64,000 bases of DNA from Ustilaginoidea virens (Eukaryota; Ascomycota; Sordariomycetes; Hypocreales; Clavicipitaceae): the NCBI RefSeq assembly GCF_000687475.1, contig NC_057320.1, positions 1,426,001 through 1,490,000 on the forward strand, read 5' to 3'. The first letter of the stretch is position 1. Each line of letters opens with the position of its first letter. Under the pieces are notes generated by a model. The model ran no database searches and was not told the DNA's origin. It saw only the letters and a list, made by a program, of their open reading frames with translations. A program made the position numbers and the translations under genes. This document shows, piece by piece, positions 1-12,718 of the stretch.

Positions 1-985
1 CAGAGGACCAGTAAATAGGAATACGCCTATCGCCTAGGGCCCTCTTATAACCCCATTAGGTCTATCCCTAGTATCTACTAAAGACCTTAGAAGTGCTAGG
101 CACAGAGGAGGTTCCTAGCTAGAAACGCTATTACAGCCGCTACAATCTATACCCTCCTTAGGATAGTTATATATTTCCCCCCCTAGCTCTAAGCTTATTA
201 TTATTTCCGACGATAATAAGAGTTCGGCAAAGCCCTTATCGCCTAATGCGGGGGCCCTATCATCCCCCTTACATTCTTCCGCCCCTTTTTATATAAGAGT
301 CCTATTATCAATAGAGATAATACTAATAAAAACTTCTTCTTCGATAGCCGTTACGCCTAAGACCCTATTTAGAGCACTATTAGCTCCCTCCTCGTCTATA
401 CTTATGCCCCGGATATCTTCGCGCGCGAGGAAAATACTACCCTCGCCTACTACTAAATCGTTATATCGGCGGTTACGAAAGAAGCGTACTATAGGAGAGT
501 TCTTTATTTAGGGGGATTCTAAGGGATTAAGTGCTAACGATATTAAGGAGGTAGAGTATGCCTATATCGCCTGTATGCAGCATACTATAGACACCAGAGA
601 ATATATCGTCTGCATATAGTCCGGTCGCTCCTAGGCTTATATTCGATACCATTAGAAACATAAGATGTATATCTAGTGCGAGTATATGATATCGATAAAC
701 CCCCAACTGCGGCAGGTAATAAAGCGCATCGTCTGTATGGCATAAAAGAAATAAAGTATTAAGGAGGCCGCCTATCCGAAGGTAAGAGATATCCTAGGCC
801 AAAAGGCCTGTCTTCGCCCTGAGTTTAATATGCTATATCGTCAATAGGATAAACTATAGGCTATAGCGCAAGAGTATACTATAACGGCCCTTTCCGCATA
901 CGCCCCGGCTGCTAACATCGGCGGGTCGACTCCCGCTGCGCCTATAACGACTATTATTCCCTCTGCCTCGTCTACCGGGTCCTAA
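1..985. repeat. RIP-degraded repeat of unknown family
   Basis: This stretch has very few CpA and TpG dinucleotides and many TpA, the pattern of repeat-induced point mutation. The plus strand from about 485 to 980 reads as a plausible former protein if TAG codons are taken as mutated Gln or Trp, but I do not recognise a family. It adjoins the Gypsy-like gag fragment that begins near 985. No intact gene is visible. Confidence 0.4.
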
Positions 986-1881
986 TTATTATTTTATCGA
1001 TCGCGAGAAGGACTAGGGTGGCGCCTAGTGGTTAGGCTAGTCTTAAGGTCAATAGCAATTTAACGATAGCGGTCGACTGCTATATAGTAGTTATTATGGG
1101 AGACCCTAAGTCCGATGATCTTATCGGCCATCCTGGTATTTAATGCGGAATAGAGGTATTCAAGTTTTACTTCCTTAGGCCAGCTAATTCCTCCTATAAG
1201 CGCTAGTTTTTCTTTAAATTAGACGAAAAAAGTAGCAAAAGGTTCTTTAGGGCCTTAGCGTAAAGAGTGCTTAAGTTTAGTAATCGCGCGGTCCTATCGA
1301 TACAGGTCCTCAAAGAGATATTAGAGGTATTTAAAGAACTTCACTATATTATAATCGCAGGCCTCGCTATTCTTAAAAAAGGCTGCGACTTATAATTAGA
1401 CCGTAGAAGATAGGTTTTAGAAGATAAATATCCACTACGTCTTTTCGTCCCTAATAAAATCCTTATCGACCTCAAGCTTATATTGCATAAAGGTTCGCTA
1501 GGCGGTAAACATTATCTTTTTGCCATTAAAAGGGTCCCCTATTGGGATCGGCTTACGCTTAAGTTAGGTATAAGCCGCATCGAGAGTGGTAGGGGGGATG
1601 GGTCCGCCCTATTGTATTACTAGGACCGGTTAGTATTCCGGTTAGGGTTTGCTTGCCTATTCTACGAGATAAGCCTATAAAGAGTTCATCTGCGATTGAA
1701 TCTATTGCATGCCTTTAGAAAGTTACTGCATTTAGGTGTGTGTATTACGTCGGGGGCGCTACTGCCCCGTGCCGTCTGCCCCCGTCTTATTGGGCGCGCT
1801 TATTTCGATATTGTGTAATGCTTACATCATTGGTTCTATAATATAGAGTTATAATAGCAAGGCTGAGAGAGTCTATTTAAA
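986..1881 (-). mobile_element. Gypsy-like gag fragment (RIP-damaged)
   Basis: The minus strand matches, with many transitions, the interval 11560-12460, and the plus-strand gag-like pieces at 48187-48950 and 49195-49604. It lies directly inside the LTR at 1882-2125, the place expected for primer-binding site plus gag of a minus-strand LTR retrotransposon. The reading frame is broken by TAG and TAA. The rest of the element lies beyond the left edge or was replaced by the unknown repeat at 1-985. Confidence 0.5.
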
Positions 1882-2125
1882 TATAAAGGACTGGCCCTAG
1901 GGCGACTGCAAATAGGCGTTAATGATATATATTAAATAGACTAAAGAGGAAAGAAAAGGATCTAAGTAGGAACCTTCTATCTAGTCTATTTATATCCCGA
2001 TTATAATACGTATCAGAGTCCTAGTATAGTCCCGTGACTCCGTCTGTTGCCCTTTTTAGGCTAGACGCGGGCGCAGCCCGAGTCCTAGCCACATTGTGGC
2101 GCGGGCGTAGCCCGAGCCCGTGACA
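1882..2125 (-). repeat. Gypsy-family LTR, copy 1
   Basis: One of seven copies of a 242-254 bp repeat here (others at 12467, 38767, 46788, 47945, 48951, 49605). On the plus strand it runs from a TGTAAAGG-like edge, here mutated to TATAAAGG, to GTGACA. It holds a conserved motif GGCGTAGCCCGAGCC near its right edge. TGT/ACA ends and gag to the left show it is the 5' LTR of a minus-strand copy. Confidence 0.7.
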
Positions 2126-2378
2126 CTAATTATTAAAATAGAACCCCTTTCTTTATTAATTTAATTAAAGGGTCGATAAGGCAGGAGAAGTTTAGAATAA
2201 AATCGCAGTAGAAGTTAGTAAAGCTAAAGAAACTATAAATGCCTTTTAATTTTATAAGTGCTTCCTAGATCTAAATAGCTTTAATCTTTTTAGGGTTTAA
2301 ATAGATTTCCTTTCCGGCTATTACGATATATCTTAGGTATTAGACCTTTTTTACTATAAAGTTATATTTATTAAGATC
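2126..2378 (-). mobile_element. Gypsy reverse-transcriptase fragment
   Basis: The minus strand encodes the end of a Gypsy reverse transcriptase, with a degraded ANFYxDFIxDFS-type motif. It matches 56344-56600. It continues the Gypsy copy that resumes at 9906; the Copia element at 2379-9900 interrupts it. The junction with the LTR at 2125 shows that a second copy of the same family inserted beside or into it. Confidence 0.65.
2374..2378. repeat. Target-site duplication AGATC, left
   Basis: AGATC directly precedes the Copia LTR and recurs at 9901-9905 directly after the other LTR. The uninterrupted sequence, AAGATCTAAATTTAAG, is present near 56597 in another Gypsy copy, which confirms the 5-bp duplication. 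Confidence 0.9.
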
Positions 2379-3093
2379 TGTTGAAATCAGCGCCTTTTTA
2401 GCTGTATTTTGGTACTGGTCTCGCCACCATACGACGTTTCTGCGTTGAGATATCGCGGTGGCTATACCAGGCGCTATGGTGGGGCACAGCGCCCCACAAC
2501 GCCGATTACAGTGGGCCGCAGCGCCGGTCACGGCACCGGCACAGCGCCCCACAGCCGGCCACAGCGGCCGGTCACAGCGGGCCACAGGGCCCACAACAGG
2601 CGGCGCATTTCTACAGGATTACCAAATAGGCAAACCTTGCTAATACCAGCACTTTCGGCCTTCTACATACAGTCACCCGCTACACCGGTCATTTACGGCA
2701 GACCGATATAGGGCTTCCGGCCCGTACGGCAGGCTGTTATAGGGCATCCGGCACACCGCTATAAGCCACTGGGCTTGGTTGGGTAGGCATTGGGTAGGAT
2801 ATTGGGCACAATTAGGCAGACCGACTTTTCGTCGGGTTTTTCGCTATTTTTGCGGTTTTTCATTATTTTCAACCACTTTTTCAAGATGGTAGAAATATAC
2901 CCAAAATTCCCTCTTTCTAGCTAGAATAGTCACCAACAATTAGAATCAGATTTCCCTGACATCTTTGCTCTGGTCAACCTCTTATGCGCTTTAAATCTTT
3001 AACCAGCTCTTTGTTTTATTCTGCAACGCCTTGTACGCCACTGTCGGTATCCAGTACATTTCCAATAGTGTTCTGAATCACCATTTTGCAATA
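2379..3093 (+). repeat. Copia-1 5' LTR
   Basis: Starts TGTTG and ends CAATA, which fits an original TGTTG...CAACA with one RIP hit. It includes a GC-rich block (about 2480-2605) with recurring CACAGC-like units in which many CA dinucleotides survive. Short ORFs inside it are a by-product of composition. Confidence 0.92.
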
Positions 3094-3106
3094 GGTTATG
3101 AGCCCG
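3094..3106 (+). promoter_or_regulatory. Copia-1 primer-binding site
   Basis: GGTTATGAGCCCG lies directly after the LTR. It is complementary to the anticodon stem-loop of initiator tRNA-Met (contains CTCATAACC), the half-tRNA primer used by Drosophila copia and relatives. The same sequence occurs in Copia-2 at the equivalent place. Confidence 0.8.
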
Positions 3107-3379
3107 GTGTCTTAAGGCTTCCAGCTTAAGACTTTTTTACGCTAACTTAGGATTTTAACGCATTTAGCAGCTAACCTTCCAGAAATCTACTAATAAGGGA
3201 CTGATCATCCTAGATTTAGGAACCCAGCTACCACACCAAGCTGCAATACATCCTTTTTGCAATAGGATTTTCTAAGGTTATTCCTTAATGCAGCTTTCTT
3301 CTAGATTTTTTTTATCTAGATTTTTAGTCTTGATTTTCTTCGCATTTTTAAGACTTTCCGGCACCTTTTCTCTTCCTAT

Positions 3380-6300
3380 AATGGCCAGTCAGAACGTTCC
3401 TACCGCTAATAACCTAGGCTACTAAGTCCCTGATACGGCAGAGGTAGAAGAATCTAATAATGATTAGGAAATTGCCCAGCTTAAGGAAGACCAATAGGAA
3501 ATAAGAAAAGAATTTAGTTATAAATTTAATCGAATGAACTCTAAAATCGATTTTTTGGCTGATAAGGTGGGCACCTTAGTAGACAGACTAATCAAGCCTG
3601 CTGCTAGCCTACCATCCTAGGATATAATGGATGTGGATACCTTCCAAACCCCTATGGGTAAAGGAAATAACCCACTATTACCACCCAAAGCCTAGTAATA
3701 ACCCCTGCCGGTTCCATCCAGTATTAGCAGCCAAATTAGCGCTATAGCTATTAAGGAACTAGCTAAAACAGCCAACGGATTCTAGGAATCCTAAAAGCTA
3801 AGGGGGGCATCTAACTTCGACTAATAGAAATAGGCCCTTATGATTCAACTTAGGGCACTTAATATCGCTAAATTTATTAAAGATCCTTCTATTACTAGTA
3901 AATTTAACGACTTAGAGTAAGCACTTTTACTATTACTTATCAAGAATAATTGCACAGAAGGACTAGCTGCCGCTATTAACTGGTGTACTAACCTAGAGTC
4001 AGCCTTTATATTACTCACCAAATAGTATTCTCACTTATCAGACGTATAGCGGACCCACCTATACCCTGCCTTCCATTAATTAAATTTTATAGGCTATAAA
4101 GGTACCTTAGAATCTTTCAACGCCTCCTTTAATAGCTACCTATCTAGGCTGCAAATTTTAGGCTCCTATATACAACCTTTCGACCAAATCAGCCAATATT
4201 TATATGCTATAGAAGGGGTCTTTTTTCAGTGGGCAGAATAGCACCGCATAATAATAAGAATCGCCTATACTTAGGGAAATATATTAAATATTAACCTGCA
4301 ATTTTATATAGTTGATTTACTGGAAGAATAACGCATTAAAGGATCATCAGTAGTAAGGGCTACCACCCACCTCGCAAAGGTCAAGGGTGCCGCTACTAAC
4401 GCTAACAATAGTAGCAAGCCGGCTAGTAACAATACTAGTAAGGGTAGTAAAAACACTACCACTAATGCTAATAAAAAGAAATAGGGGTCTTCTTCTACCT
4501 AACAATAAGGGTCTTCTTCAGCTATATAAGGCAAGCCGGAAAATAAAAAGAAGAAAGAAAAGAAAGATTCAGCTAATAAAGCAAATACCCTATAAAAGAC
4601 TGAGGAAAAGACTATTGATTCCTTCGTACTAAGGAATTATAATACTCTAAGTCTTACACCCAGTAAGATAGCCTATTCTTCCTTCCAGGACCGCAAATAT
4701 ATGCAATTTCTAGCTACCAGCTATAGTATACAATCCGGTGGGAAAACGCTAATAGATTCTTTACTCTACGATACTAGTTCTACGGTGCATATTATTAACG
4801 ATAAAAAGCACTTCACCTACTTCCAATACTATACCGGAAACAGACCAGTCATTAGCACAAATAGTGGCCCAATTAAGCCCAATGGGTAAGGCATAGCGCG
4901 TTTTACCGTACTACAGGCCACCAACCCACCTTAGTGGGGCACTTTAGAACTTACTAACGCCCTCTTTATACCAGCTTTTAATATTAATATCTTTAGCGGC
5001 ATTAAATACTATCTAAATCATAGCAGTATTCAAGGCCAAAGCCTAGTTAATAGTAATAATAAGTACATTAGGCTTCTTAATTTTAAGAAGTATGGCTTCT
5101 TTTTACAATAGAAAGGGATAGATTCGCCGTTTTTATACTATTCCAGCCAAAATCACCTAGCTACACACAATATCTCGGTCGAAATACCTACCCTAGCTAA
5201 CCCAGAAGAATACAAGGAATATCCCCTACTAGAGGATTTACCTACCCTACCAGCTGATTCGGACCTTCTACTTCTACTAGCTAATTCGCAAGAAATCCTA
5301 CTAGCTGACCTACCAGTTAGTCCTGGTTTTTCGGTGGTACCAATAGAGGCTGCTATTCCTAATATAGCTTAACCACTATAAAGGGCCCCGGTCGCCCTTA
5401 ACCCTACCCTAATACTAGCTGCTGATATAGAATATCAAAAGCTGCTATTATTAGCCGGACTTTAGTATATCCGGCTTAGGCACATCGGAATCTAACTTTT
5501 AAAGAAAACCTATGCATCAACCATAGGGTTACCTAATCTCAGTAAGGTAAAAGATTCTGACTTTAACTGCATCGCCTATAAAAGGGCAAAGTCAATTCGG
5601 CGTTTTACATTAGGGGCTATACCAGACCCTATGCATTATTTGGATATTATAGAGGGCGATATCTTCCAAATCAACCCTCTACTATATAATAAACGCCCCA
5701 TTTGCCTTATCTTAGTTGACCGGAAATTACGCTTCTGTTAGGTGTATTTACTACCTAATAAAGAAAGACCCACGGTATTCCTAGTATTATAGGGGTTCTT
5801 CCAAAGTCTTAGGAATCACTACGGTAAATCAGCTATTGAATTCTACTATAATAGTGGCAAGGAAATCAACGATATCATTATAGCCTAGCTAGCTCTTAAG
5901 GGTATAGATTTTTTAACCTCTTCCCCTTATATTTATAAGCAAAATGGGTTAGCAGAACGCTCTATATGGGTCATTATTGACCGACTTAAAGCTACTATAC
6001 TTTAGTCTCGGTTACCTTCTTACCTTTAGTCTATAGTAATTCTTAGTATTACTACCTTAGTAAATCTAATAGTAGTCATAAACCGTTCCTCGTCACCTTT
6101 CGAGGAATTAAAGAAGGATTTTCCGGAAATTACATATTACTACCTACCCGACCTTACTAGCTTTAGGGCTATTAGTGCGGCTATAGAGGTGCTAATCCCT
6201 CCAGAAAAACGGGTTATTAGCTATAAGCTAGCCCCCCAGACCGAGTCAGGTAGGTTACTAGCTATGCTAGGTAATGGCACCTACCTCGTCTACATCCTAT

Positions 6301-9110
6301 ATCGCCGGGTCGTCACTAAGACCTCTTTCATTACTTTCACCTATTAAAATAAAGGTATAGGCCCTATTTTAAGTAGCCTAGAGGGCACTTTTGATTTCCA
6401 ACCGCCTTCTAATTTAGAAGGGGTAAATATCGACCAAATTACTCTAGAAGAGCCTATCTAGAAGTCGCCTCGCCTAAATATGCCTATTTCAGGCTTAGCC
6501 GAGGGCATAAGCCTACCATAGGCCACAGATCCAACACAGCCCACAGGCCTACCATAAATAGGCCTAATACAGCATACAGATCCACCACAACCAGTGGGCC
6601 TACCAATTGGCCTACCATAGCACTCTGTAATATTTCCTAGCAATTCGCCGTCTTTCGATTCCAAATCGCTTCAGCCTAACTCAGCTTTTTAGCTTAGGCA
6701 AGACAGTCCTTTTTTACCGGCTAAAGAAAATACAGCCTTTTCCCATATAAAAAGGCTGCAAATACTAGGAAATACAGAAAGCTCTCGTCACTAGGAATCT
6801 TAATCACTGAGATTTTCCGAATCCATCATAAAAGTGGGTATACCCCGCACATATGAAAATTCTGACTCGCCCCACATAGTAAATTTTCAGTAGTCCGAAT
6901 CTTAAAGCCCCATACACACTAATTTTCTACGACTTTCCGACATAATAGATTCTGCCTTTTCGCCCGGCTTCCTAGTAAATGCAGTATTTCGCTATAGTAA
7001 AACGCTGCCTATACTAGAATATCTGAAATTCGAGAGTCTAGATATCGCCTCAAATAAGAGACTATAGGAGAAAATATTTCGAGTATCAGAAAAAGTGCCT
7101 ATTCAGCCATACCAGGTTAGGGCTACTAGGGGTAGAATTCGAGGAAGAATGCAGCCATAGATATAAGACGTATAAGGTATCCTAGGTTATAGATACTATA
7201 GGTCACTTTTGGACCTATAGGCTGACTAATAGCCTAACCTACAGACTGACCAACAGTCTAACCAATAGTCTGACCCATAGACTGACTAATGGGGTGCTTT
7301 CCTACCCACCTAGCCGAAAAACGACTAGATTTTCGGATACCTAGGCAGCCCCCCAGAGGCTCCCACATAGGATTTCCCCCCTTCCTATGCTTTTTACCAG
7401 CAAATATACGATATTTGCTGTGCAGTAAAGATTAAGGCTGCAAAACGGGCCCTAAAAGGTGTGCCTAATAGCTGGAAGGAAGTCTTATACAGCCCACAAA
7501 AGGATAGCTAGGTTAAGGCCTTATTTTTAGAATTCGAGCAATTAATCGATTTAAATATCTTCCAATTTATTCCTAAGACTAGTGTTCCTACTAGTAGGAA
7601 AATATTACGTAACCGGCCTGTTTTTTGCGTTAAGAAAGATGCGAATAATAACCCGGTTAAATATAAGGCACGATTAGTTATCAAAGGCTTTATGCAGGTA
7701 TCTAGGCAAGACTTTACGGAGACCTATGCCTCTACTTCGATCCCACTAATATAGAGGATTATCCTTGCTCTTACTGCTGCAAATAATTAGGAAATAAAGC
7801 AGATCGACTTTATTAGTGCCTTTCTAAATAGTGAACTACTGGAGACGATTTATATAGAGATTCTAGCTGGTTTTCTAGAATTTGCAGAAAGCCTACTCTT
7901 ACCTAACCCAGCCTTATAATCTGACCAGCAGCATCGTCGATTTCTAGCCTTACTTACTAAAGTTGGATATAACCCCTCTGCATCACAAGTTATACTATTA
8001 AAGAAAGCCTTATATAGGCTAAAATAAGGCCCTCGCAAGTAGCAGTTACGGTTAAAAGACCTTCTAGTGCAAGAGGGTTTTAAGCCATTACTTTCTAATG
8101 CTGCCGTCTTCTATAATAAAGGAACGCATACCTTTATTATGACCTATATGGATGACTGTTTGATTGTCGGTCCGGACCTTAGCTATATTGACCAGCTTAA
8201 GGCTAAGTTCCATAAGGTTTATACTATAGAAGACTGAGGACCTGCCTCTTTCTTTCTAGGAGTACAGATTATTAGGAATAGAGAAAAGGGCCTATTATAG
8301 CTGTACTAATCGCAATTTATTGCAGAAGTCCTTGAGAAATTCAACCTTAAGGACGCATAACCGCATCTAATTCTACTATAGCCCGGTATACTCGCTAAGT
8401 CTAAGGCTGATAATACGCCGCTAGATACTAGTAATCAATACTTATTCCAGCAGCTGGTAGGGACATCGATATGGTTAATAATGATGTCAAGACCTGACCT
8501 TGCCTTTCCAACGCAATACCTATCACGATATATGCAACAGGCTTCCACTACACAGCTTAATGCTGCTAAGGGCGCTTTTCGCTACTTAGCTGGTATGGCA
8601 AATACAGCCATTTATTACTGAGCCGCTAAAGCTACCGTAGTATTAGCTGTATTTTCTGATAGCGATTTTGCTGGATGCCGGCTGACTTCTAAGTCTACTG
8701 GTGGTTATCTTACTACCTTGAATGGTAGGCCTATTAGCTAGAGGTCAAAATAGTCTTCGACTGTGGTTTTATCAACGCTTAAAGCCGAGTCTGATGCAAT
8801 ACTTAAAGCGATTCGCGAAGTGGAGTGGATATCTAATTTATTTAAAGAAATCCAGGTCGATATTTAACGCCCGATACCACTATACTGCGATAACTAAGGG
8901 TCTATTTCTAATGCAAATGACCCAAATCAGCATGCCCGCACTAAGCATACCTTGCTTAAATTCCGGTATATACGTAAGAAGGCCTACGGTGGCCTGGTAA
9001 AAATATCTTATTTACCCACGATAGATATGCCTGCGGATGGACTTATTAAACTACTCCTAAGCCCGAAATTCCCTATATTTCGGCAATTATTAGGGCTGCA
9101 ATCCCTATAA
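3380..9110 (+). pseudogene. Copia-1 gag-pol, many stops
   Basis: Degraded polyprotein. Gag starts near 3380. A protease-like YDTSSTVHI segment lies near 4765. The gag-pre-integrase segment is near 5450 and the integrase core about 5600-6130, with an NGLAERSI motif. Reverse transcriptase runs about 7440-8300 with the YMDD box at 8145-8156. RNase H covers about 8640-9000 (SDSDFAGC). Most interruptions are TAG, then TAA, and TGA is rare, as expected when CAG, CAA and TGG lose C or G in CA/TG contexts. The 6450-7400 linker contains degenerate internal repeats. Confidence 0.88.
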
Positions 9111-9177
9111 TTTTTTCTTCTTTTTTACGGGACTTCTTTCTTTTATTCTAACGCTAGGATTAGCTATATTGCTAATC

Positions 9178-9185
9178 AGAGGGGG
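9178..9185 (+). other. Copia-1 polypurine tract
   Basis: AGAGGGGG directly before the 3' LTR start TGTTG. It serves as plus-strand primer in LTR retrotransposons. The equivalent tract of Copia-2 precedes its 3' LTR on the minus strand. Confidence 0.8.
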
Positions 9186-9900
9186 TGTTGAAATCAGCGC
9201 CTTTTTAGCTATATTTTGGTACTGGTCTCGCCACTATACGACGTTTCTGCGTTAAGATATCGCGGTGGCTATACCAGGCGCTATAGTGGGGCACAGCGCC
9301 CTACAACGCCGATTACAGTGGGCCGCAGCGCCGGTCACGGCACCGGCACAGCGCCCCACAGCCGGCCACAGCGGCCGGTCACAGCGGGCCACAGGGCCCA
9401 CAATAGGCGGCGCATTTCTACAGGATTACCAAATGGGCAAACCTTGCTAATACCAGCACTTTCGGCCTTCTACATACAGTCACCCGCTACACCGGTCATT
9501 TACGGCAGACCGATATAGGGCTTCCGGCCCGTACGGCAGGCTATTATAGGGCATCCGGCACACCGCTATAAGCCACTGGGCTTGGTTGGGTAGGCATTGG
9601 GTAGGATATTGGGCACGATTGGGCAGACCGACTTTTCGTCGGGTTTTTCGCTATTTTTGCGGTTTTTCATTATTTTCAACCACTTTTTCAAGATGGTAGA
9701 AATATGCCCAAAATTCCCTCTTTCTAGCTAGAATAGTCACCAACAATTAGAATCAGATTTCCCTGACATCTTTGCTCTGGTCAACCTCTTGTGCACTTTA
9801 AATCTTTAACCAGCTCTTTGTTTTATTCTGCAACGCCTTATACGCCACTGTCGGTATCCAGTACATTTCCAACAGTGTTCTGAATCACCATTTTGCAATA
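9186..9900 (+). repeat. Copia-1 3' LTR
   Basis: Same length as the 5' LTR (715 bp). Differences include TG-to-TA at about 9211, CA-to-TA in the CACAAC/TACAAC and AACAGG/AATAGG sites, and reciprocal changes where the 5' copy carries the mutation. It is followed by the second AGATC at 9901-9905. Confidence 0.92.
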
Positions 9901-12466
9901 AGATCTAAATTTAAGCCGGCCTTTTATAGTTATCGAAAGACTTTTTTAATACGCCCTATATAGTCCGCCTTTAATCCCTTAATATAGATTAAAATATTAT
10001 TAAAGTAGGTAATTATAAAGTCTCTTAGTGTATTCTCTAAGGCCTTATTAATATATCTTTAAAAGGTCGTAAAGGCCTTAATTAGGCCAAATAGTATAAT
10101 AAGCTATTTAAATAATCCGAATCGTATATAGAATATAGTTAAATATTTATCGCCCTCTATAATATATATCTTATGGAATACTATACATATATCAACCTTA
10201 GTAAACTATTTTGCCTAAGATAGGGATTATAATATCTCTTTAATTAAAGGGAGGGGGTATTAGTCTTAAGCCGTAACCTTATTAAAGGCCTGGTAGTTAA
10301 TGCAAAAATACTACCTACTATTCCCCTTTTTAGCTAGTAGGATTAATACTACTACTAATAAGGAGCTCGTTTAGATTTATTTTTTATCTATTAGATTAAT
10401 TACTTATCTCCAAACCTTAAGTAATTAATCTTATAGTATATTATATAATAGGCCCTAAGGTAGGTCTAGCTAGCTTCTATCTATAGTCTTTTTAAGCCGG
10501 ATATAGTAGTCTAATATACCTTAGTGCAAAGGGAGATTAAAAGCCTTCTCCTTATTAAAAAGATCGGCAAATTCCTATAATTCTATTAGGAGTACTTATA
10601 GCTTTTACGATTATAAGGCGGAGTCTTAATAAGGTAATAATATAATACAGAGGATATATATTATCTCCTATAAGCTTATTGCAATAAAAGAAGTCGATTG
10701 GTCCTTAGAGTATTTTGCCTACTTTAATATACTATAGAAGATAGAGCTAAAGATATTTACTATAGTTAGACCCTATCGTTTTCTTATTGATTCCTTAATA
10801 ATAAGGCTACTTATTAATCTAATCTTTAATTAGTACCGTTTCGCCTATAGTATAATATTATAGTATTTTATCTAAGGCATCCTAAAGATAATATCGCAGG
10901 TAAAGCCTAAGATAACGTAAAGTATAACTATAAACGGCTATCTATTAATATTAATCGCTATATAAATAATATAGGTGATAGAGGAATATATTACCTTATA
11001 TTCTCCTAAACGGCTTTAAATATCTACTACCGTTCTAATTTCCCTATATTATAGTAGGCAGATAGATTAGAGGCCTAACTATTATATTATCTTTTCGCTT
11101 ATAGTGCTATAGCAGTTATATCTTAAGTCGATTAAGGTATTAATAAAAGTATAGGATTTATATAAGATTAGTATTAAAAAGGGGTATTTATTTATTCGTT
11201 TTATAATCTCTTTTAATTCTTTCTATAATTAGGCTAGGGTCTATATATATATCTTAAGCCTTCTAACGAGATTAAGTTTAAAGGCTATTCTTTTTTTTAA
11301 TCTTTATTACTACTTTTAATCTTTACGATTTATAAGTCTAGTAAAGCCACCTTAATTATATTTAGCTAGATTATTAATAATAGGTAGTATATATTCCTCT
11401 AATGCTTAGAAGAGCCGTATTAAAGATAAAGACTTTTCTTTTTGCGTTCTTTATATTATTCTATAGAGACCTATATTGCTTTAGGCGAATTACTTTTTGA
11501 GTTTAGCTTATTAATACCCGATATTTATATATCGCCTTTAGAATCCTAGGCGTAGGTTAGTTAAGAATAGGCTAAGCCCGGTTAATAGTTAATAGTTAGG
11601 CTGGTCTCGATATTAATAATAATTTATTAGTAACAGTCTACTATTGAGTAGTAATCGTAACGGGAGACTCTAAGGCTAATAATCTTATTAGCTATATAAA
11701 TATTAAGCGCCAATTAGAGATATTCTAGCTTAACTTTCTTAAGCTAATTAAAACTGCTAATAAGCATAAGTTTTTCCTTAAATCGCATAAAAAAGGCGGC
11801 AAAAGGTTCCTTAGGGCCTTAATATAAAGAATACTTAAGCTCGGTAATAATGCGATCCTACTAATATAGGTCCTTAAAGAGATATTAAAAGTATTTAAAG
11901 AACTTTATTATATTATAATTATAAGCTATACTATTCTCGAAGAAGGCTGCGACCTATAATTAGACTATAGACGATAGGTTCTAAAAGATAAATATCTATT
12001 AAGTCTTTTTATCTCTAATAAAGTCCCTATCGACCTTAAGCTTATATTATATAAAGGTCCGCCAGGCTATAAATATAGCCTTTTTGCTATTAAAGGGGTC
12101 CCCTATTGGGATCGGCTTATGCTTTAGCTAGGTATCTTAAGCAATAGGGAGGGGGTCGTTTTATTATACGATTAAAGCCGGTTAAATAGTATTTTAAGAG
12201 CTATTTAATTAGTTCGCAAAGAGGGTCTATAATAAGGCGGCAATAGTAGTAAGGTATTATATATTAATCTGTATCTACGCCTCTATCTATTATAACCCTA
12301 ATACGAGCTGCTCTACTCGGGTATATATATTACATCGGGGGCGTTATAGTCTTAGGTTGTCTATACCTATTTCTCTAGGTGTACTTATCTCGATATCTTA
12401 TATAGCCTGCATTATCGGCTCTATAATGTGAGGTTATAATAGTAAGGCTGAGAGAGTCTATTTAAA
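9901..12466 (-). mobile_element. Gypsy internal region (gag and pol part), RIP-damaged
   Basis: Right-hand part of the Gypsy copy split by Copia-1. Reading leftwards from the LTR at 12467 it holds gag (about 12430-11560) and then protease and reverse-transcriptase regions. The interval 10148-12100 matches 62322-64000 throughout, and 10148-10190 supplies the empty site for the Copia-2 insertion. All frames are broken. CpA and TpG are nearly absent. Confidence 0.7.
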
Positions 12467-12718
12467 TGTAAAGGACTGGCCCTAGGGCTACTGCGAATAG
12501 GCGTCGAATAAATATATTAAATAGACTAAGGAGGAAGAGAGAGGACCCGAATAGGGGGCTCTCAATAATCTATTTAACTATGCGTTAGTACGGGTCGGGG
12601 TCCTGGCGTAGTCCTATGACCCTGTGCCGCTGACTCATATAACCCTACCTAGGCTAGGCATAGGCGCAGCCCGAGTCCTAGCCATATTATGGCGCGGGCG
12701 TAGCCCGAGCCCGTGACA
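12467..12718 (-). repeat. Gypsy-family LTR, copy 2
   Basis: TGTAAAGG...GTGACA, 252 bp, with gag immediately to the left, so it is the 5' LTR of the minus-strand Gypsy copy that hosts Copia-1. It is one of the better preserved copies of this family in the window. Confidence 0.75.

Larger units (their letters stand above)
2379..9900 (+). mobile_element. Copia LTR retrotransposon (Copia-1), RIP-inactivated
   Basis: A 7522-bp element with two 715-bp LTRs, AGATC target duplications, an initiator-tRNA-type primer site, a polypurine tract, and degraded gag, protease, integrase, reverse transcriptase and RNase H in that order, the order of Ty1/Copia. It inserted into a minus-strand Gypsy copy. About 15 LTR differences were counted by eye and all are transitions, nearly all CA-to-TA or TG-to-TA, so divergence reflects RIP and cannot be used as a clock. 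At 7.5 kb it is longer than the usual 5-6 kb, partly because of a long linker between integrase and reverse transcriptase. Confidence 0.93.

Noticed and set aside
2409..2711. 100-aa and 61-aa ORFs, repeated at 9216-9518 and 9265-9450
   Set aside because: They lie within the two LTRs of Copia-1, arise from its GC-rich block, and are not conserved as proteins.
3380..9110. Long frames broken almost only by TAG/TAA, as if TAG were a sense codon
   Set aside because: The island genes use normal stops including TAG (FKS1, H2A, SQS1), and the pattern follows from CA-to-TA and TG-to-TA mutation of CAG, CAA and TGG. It is RIP, not an altered code.
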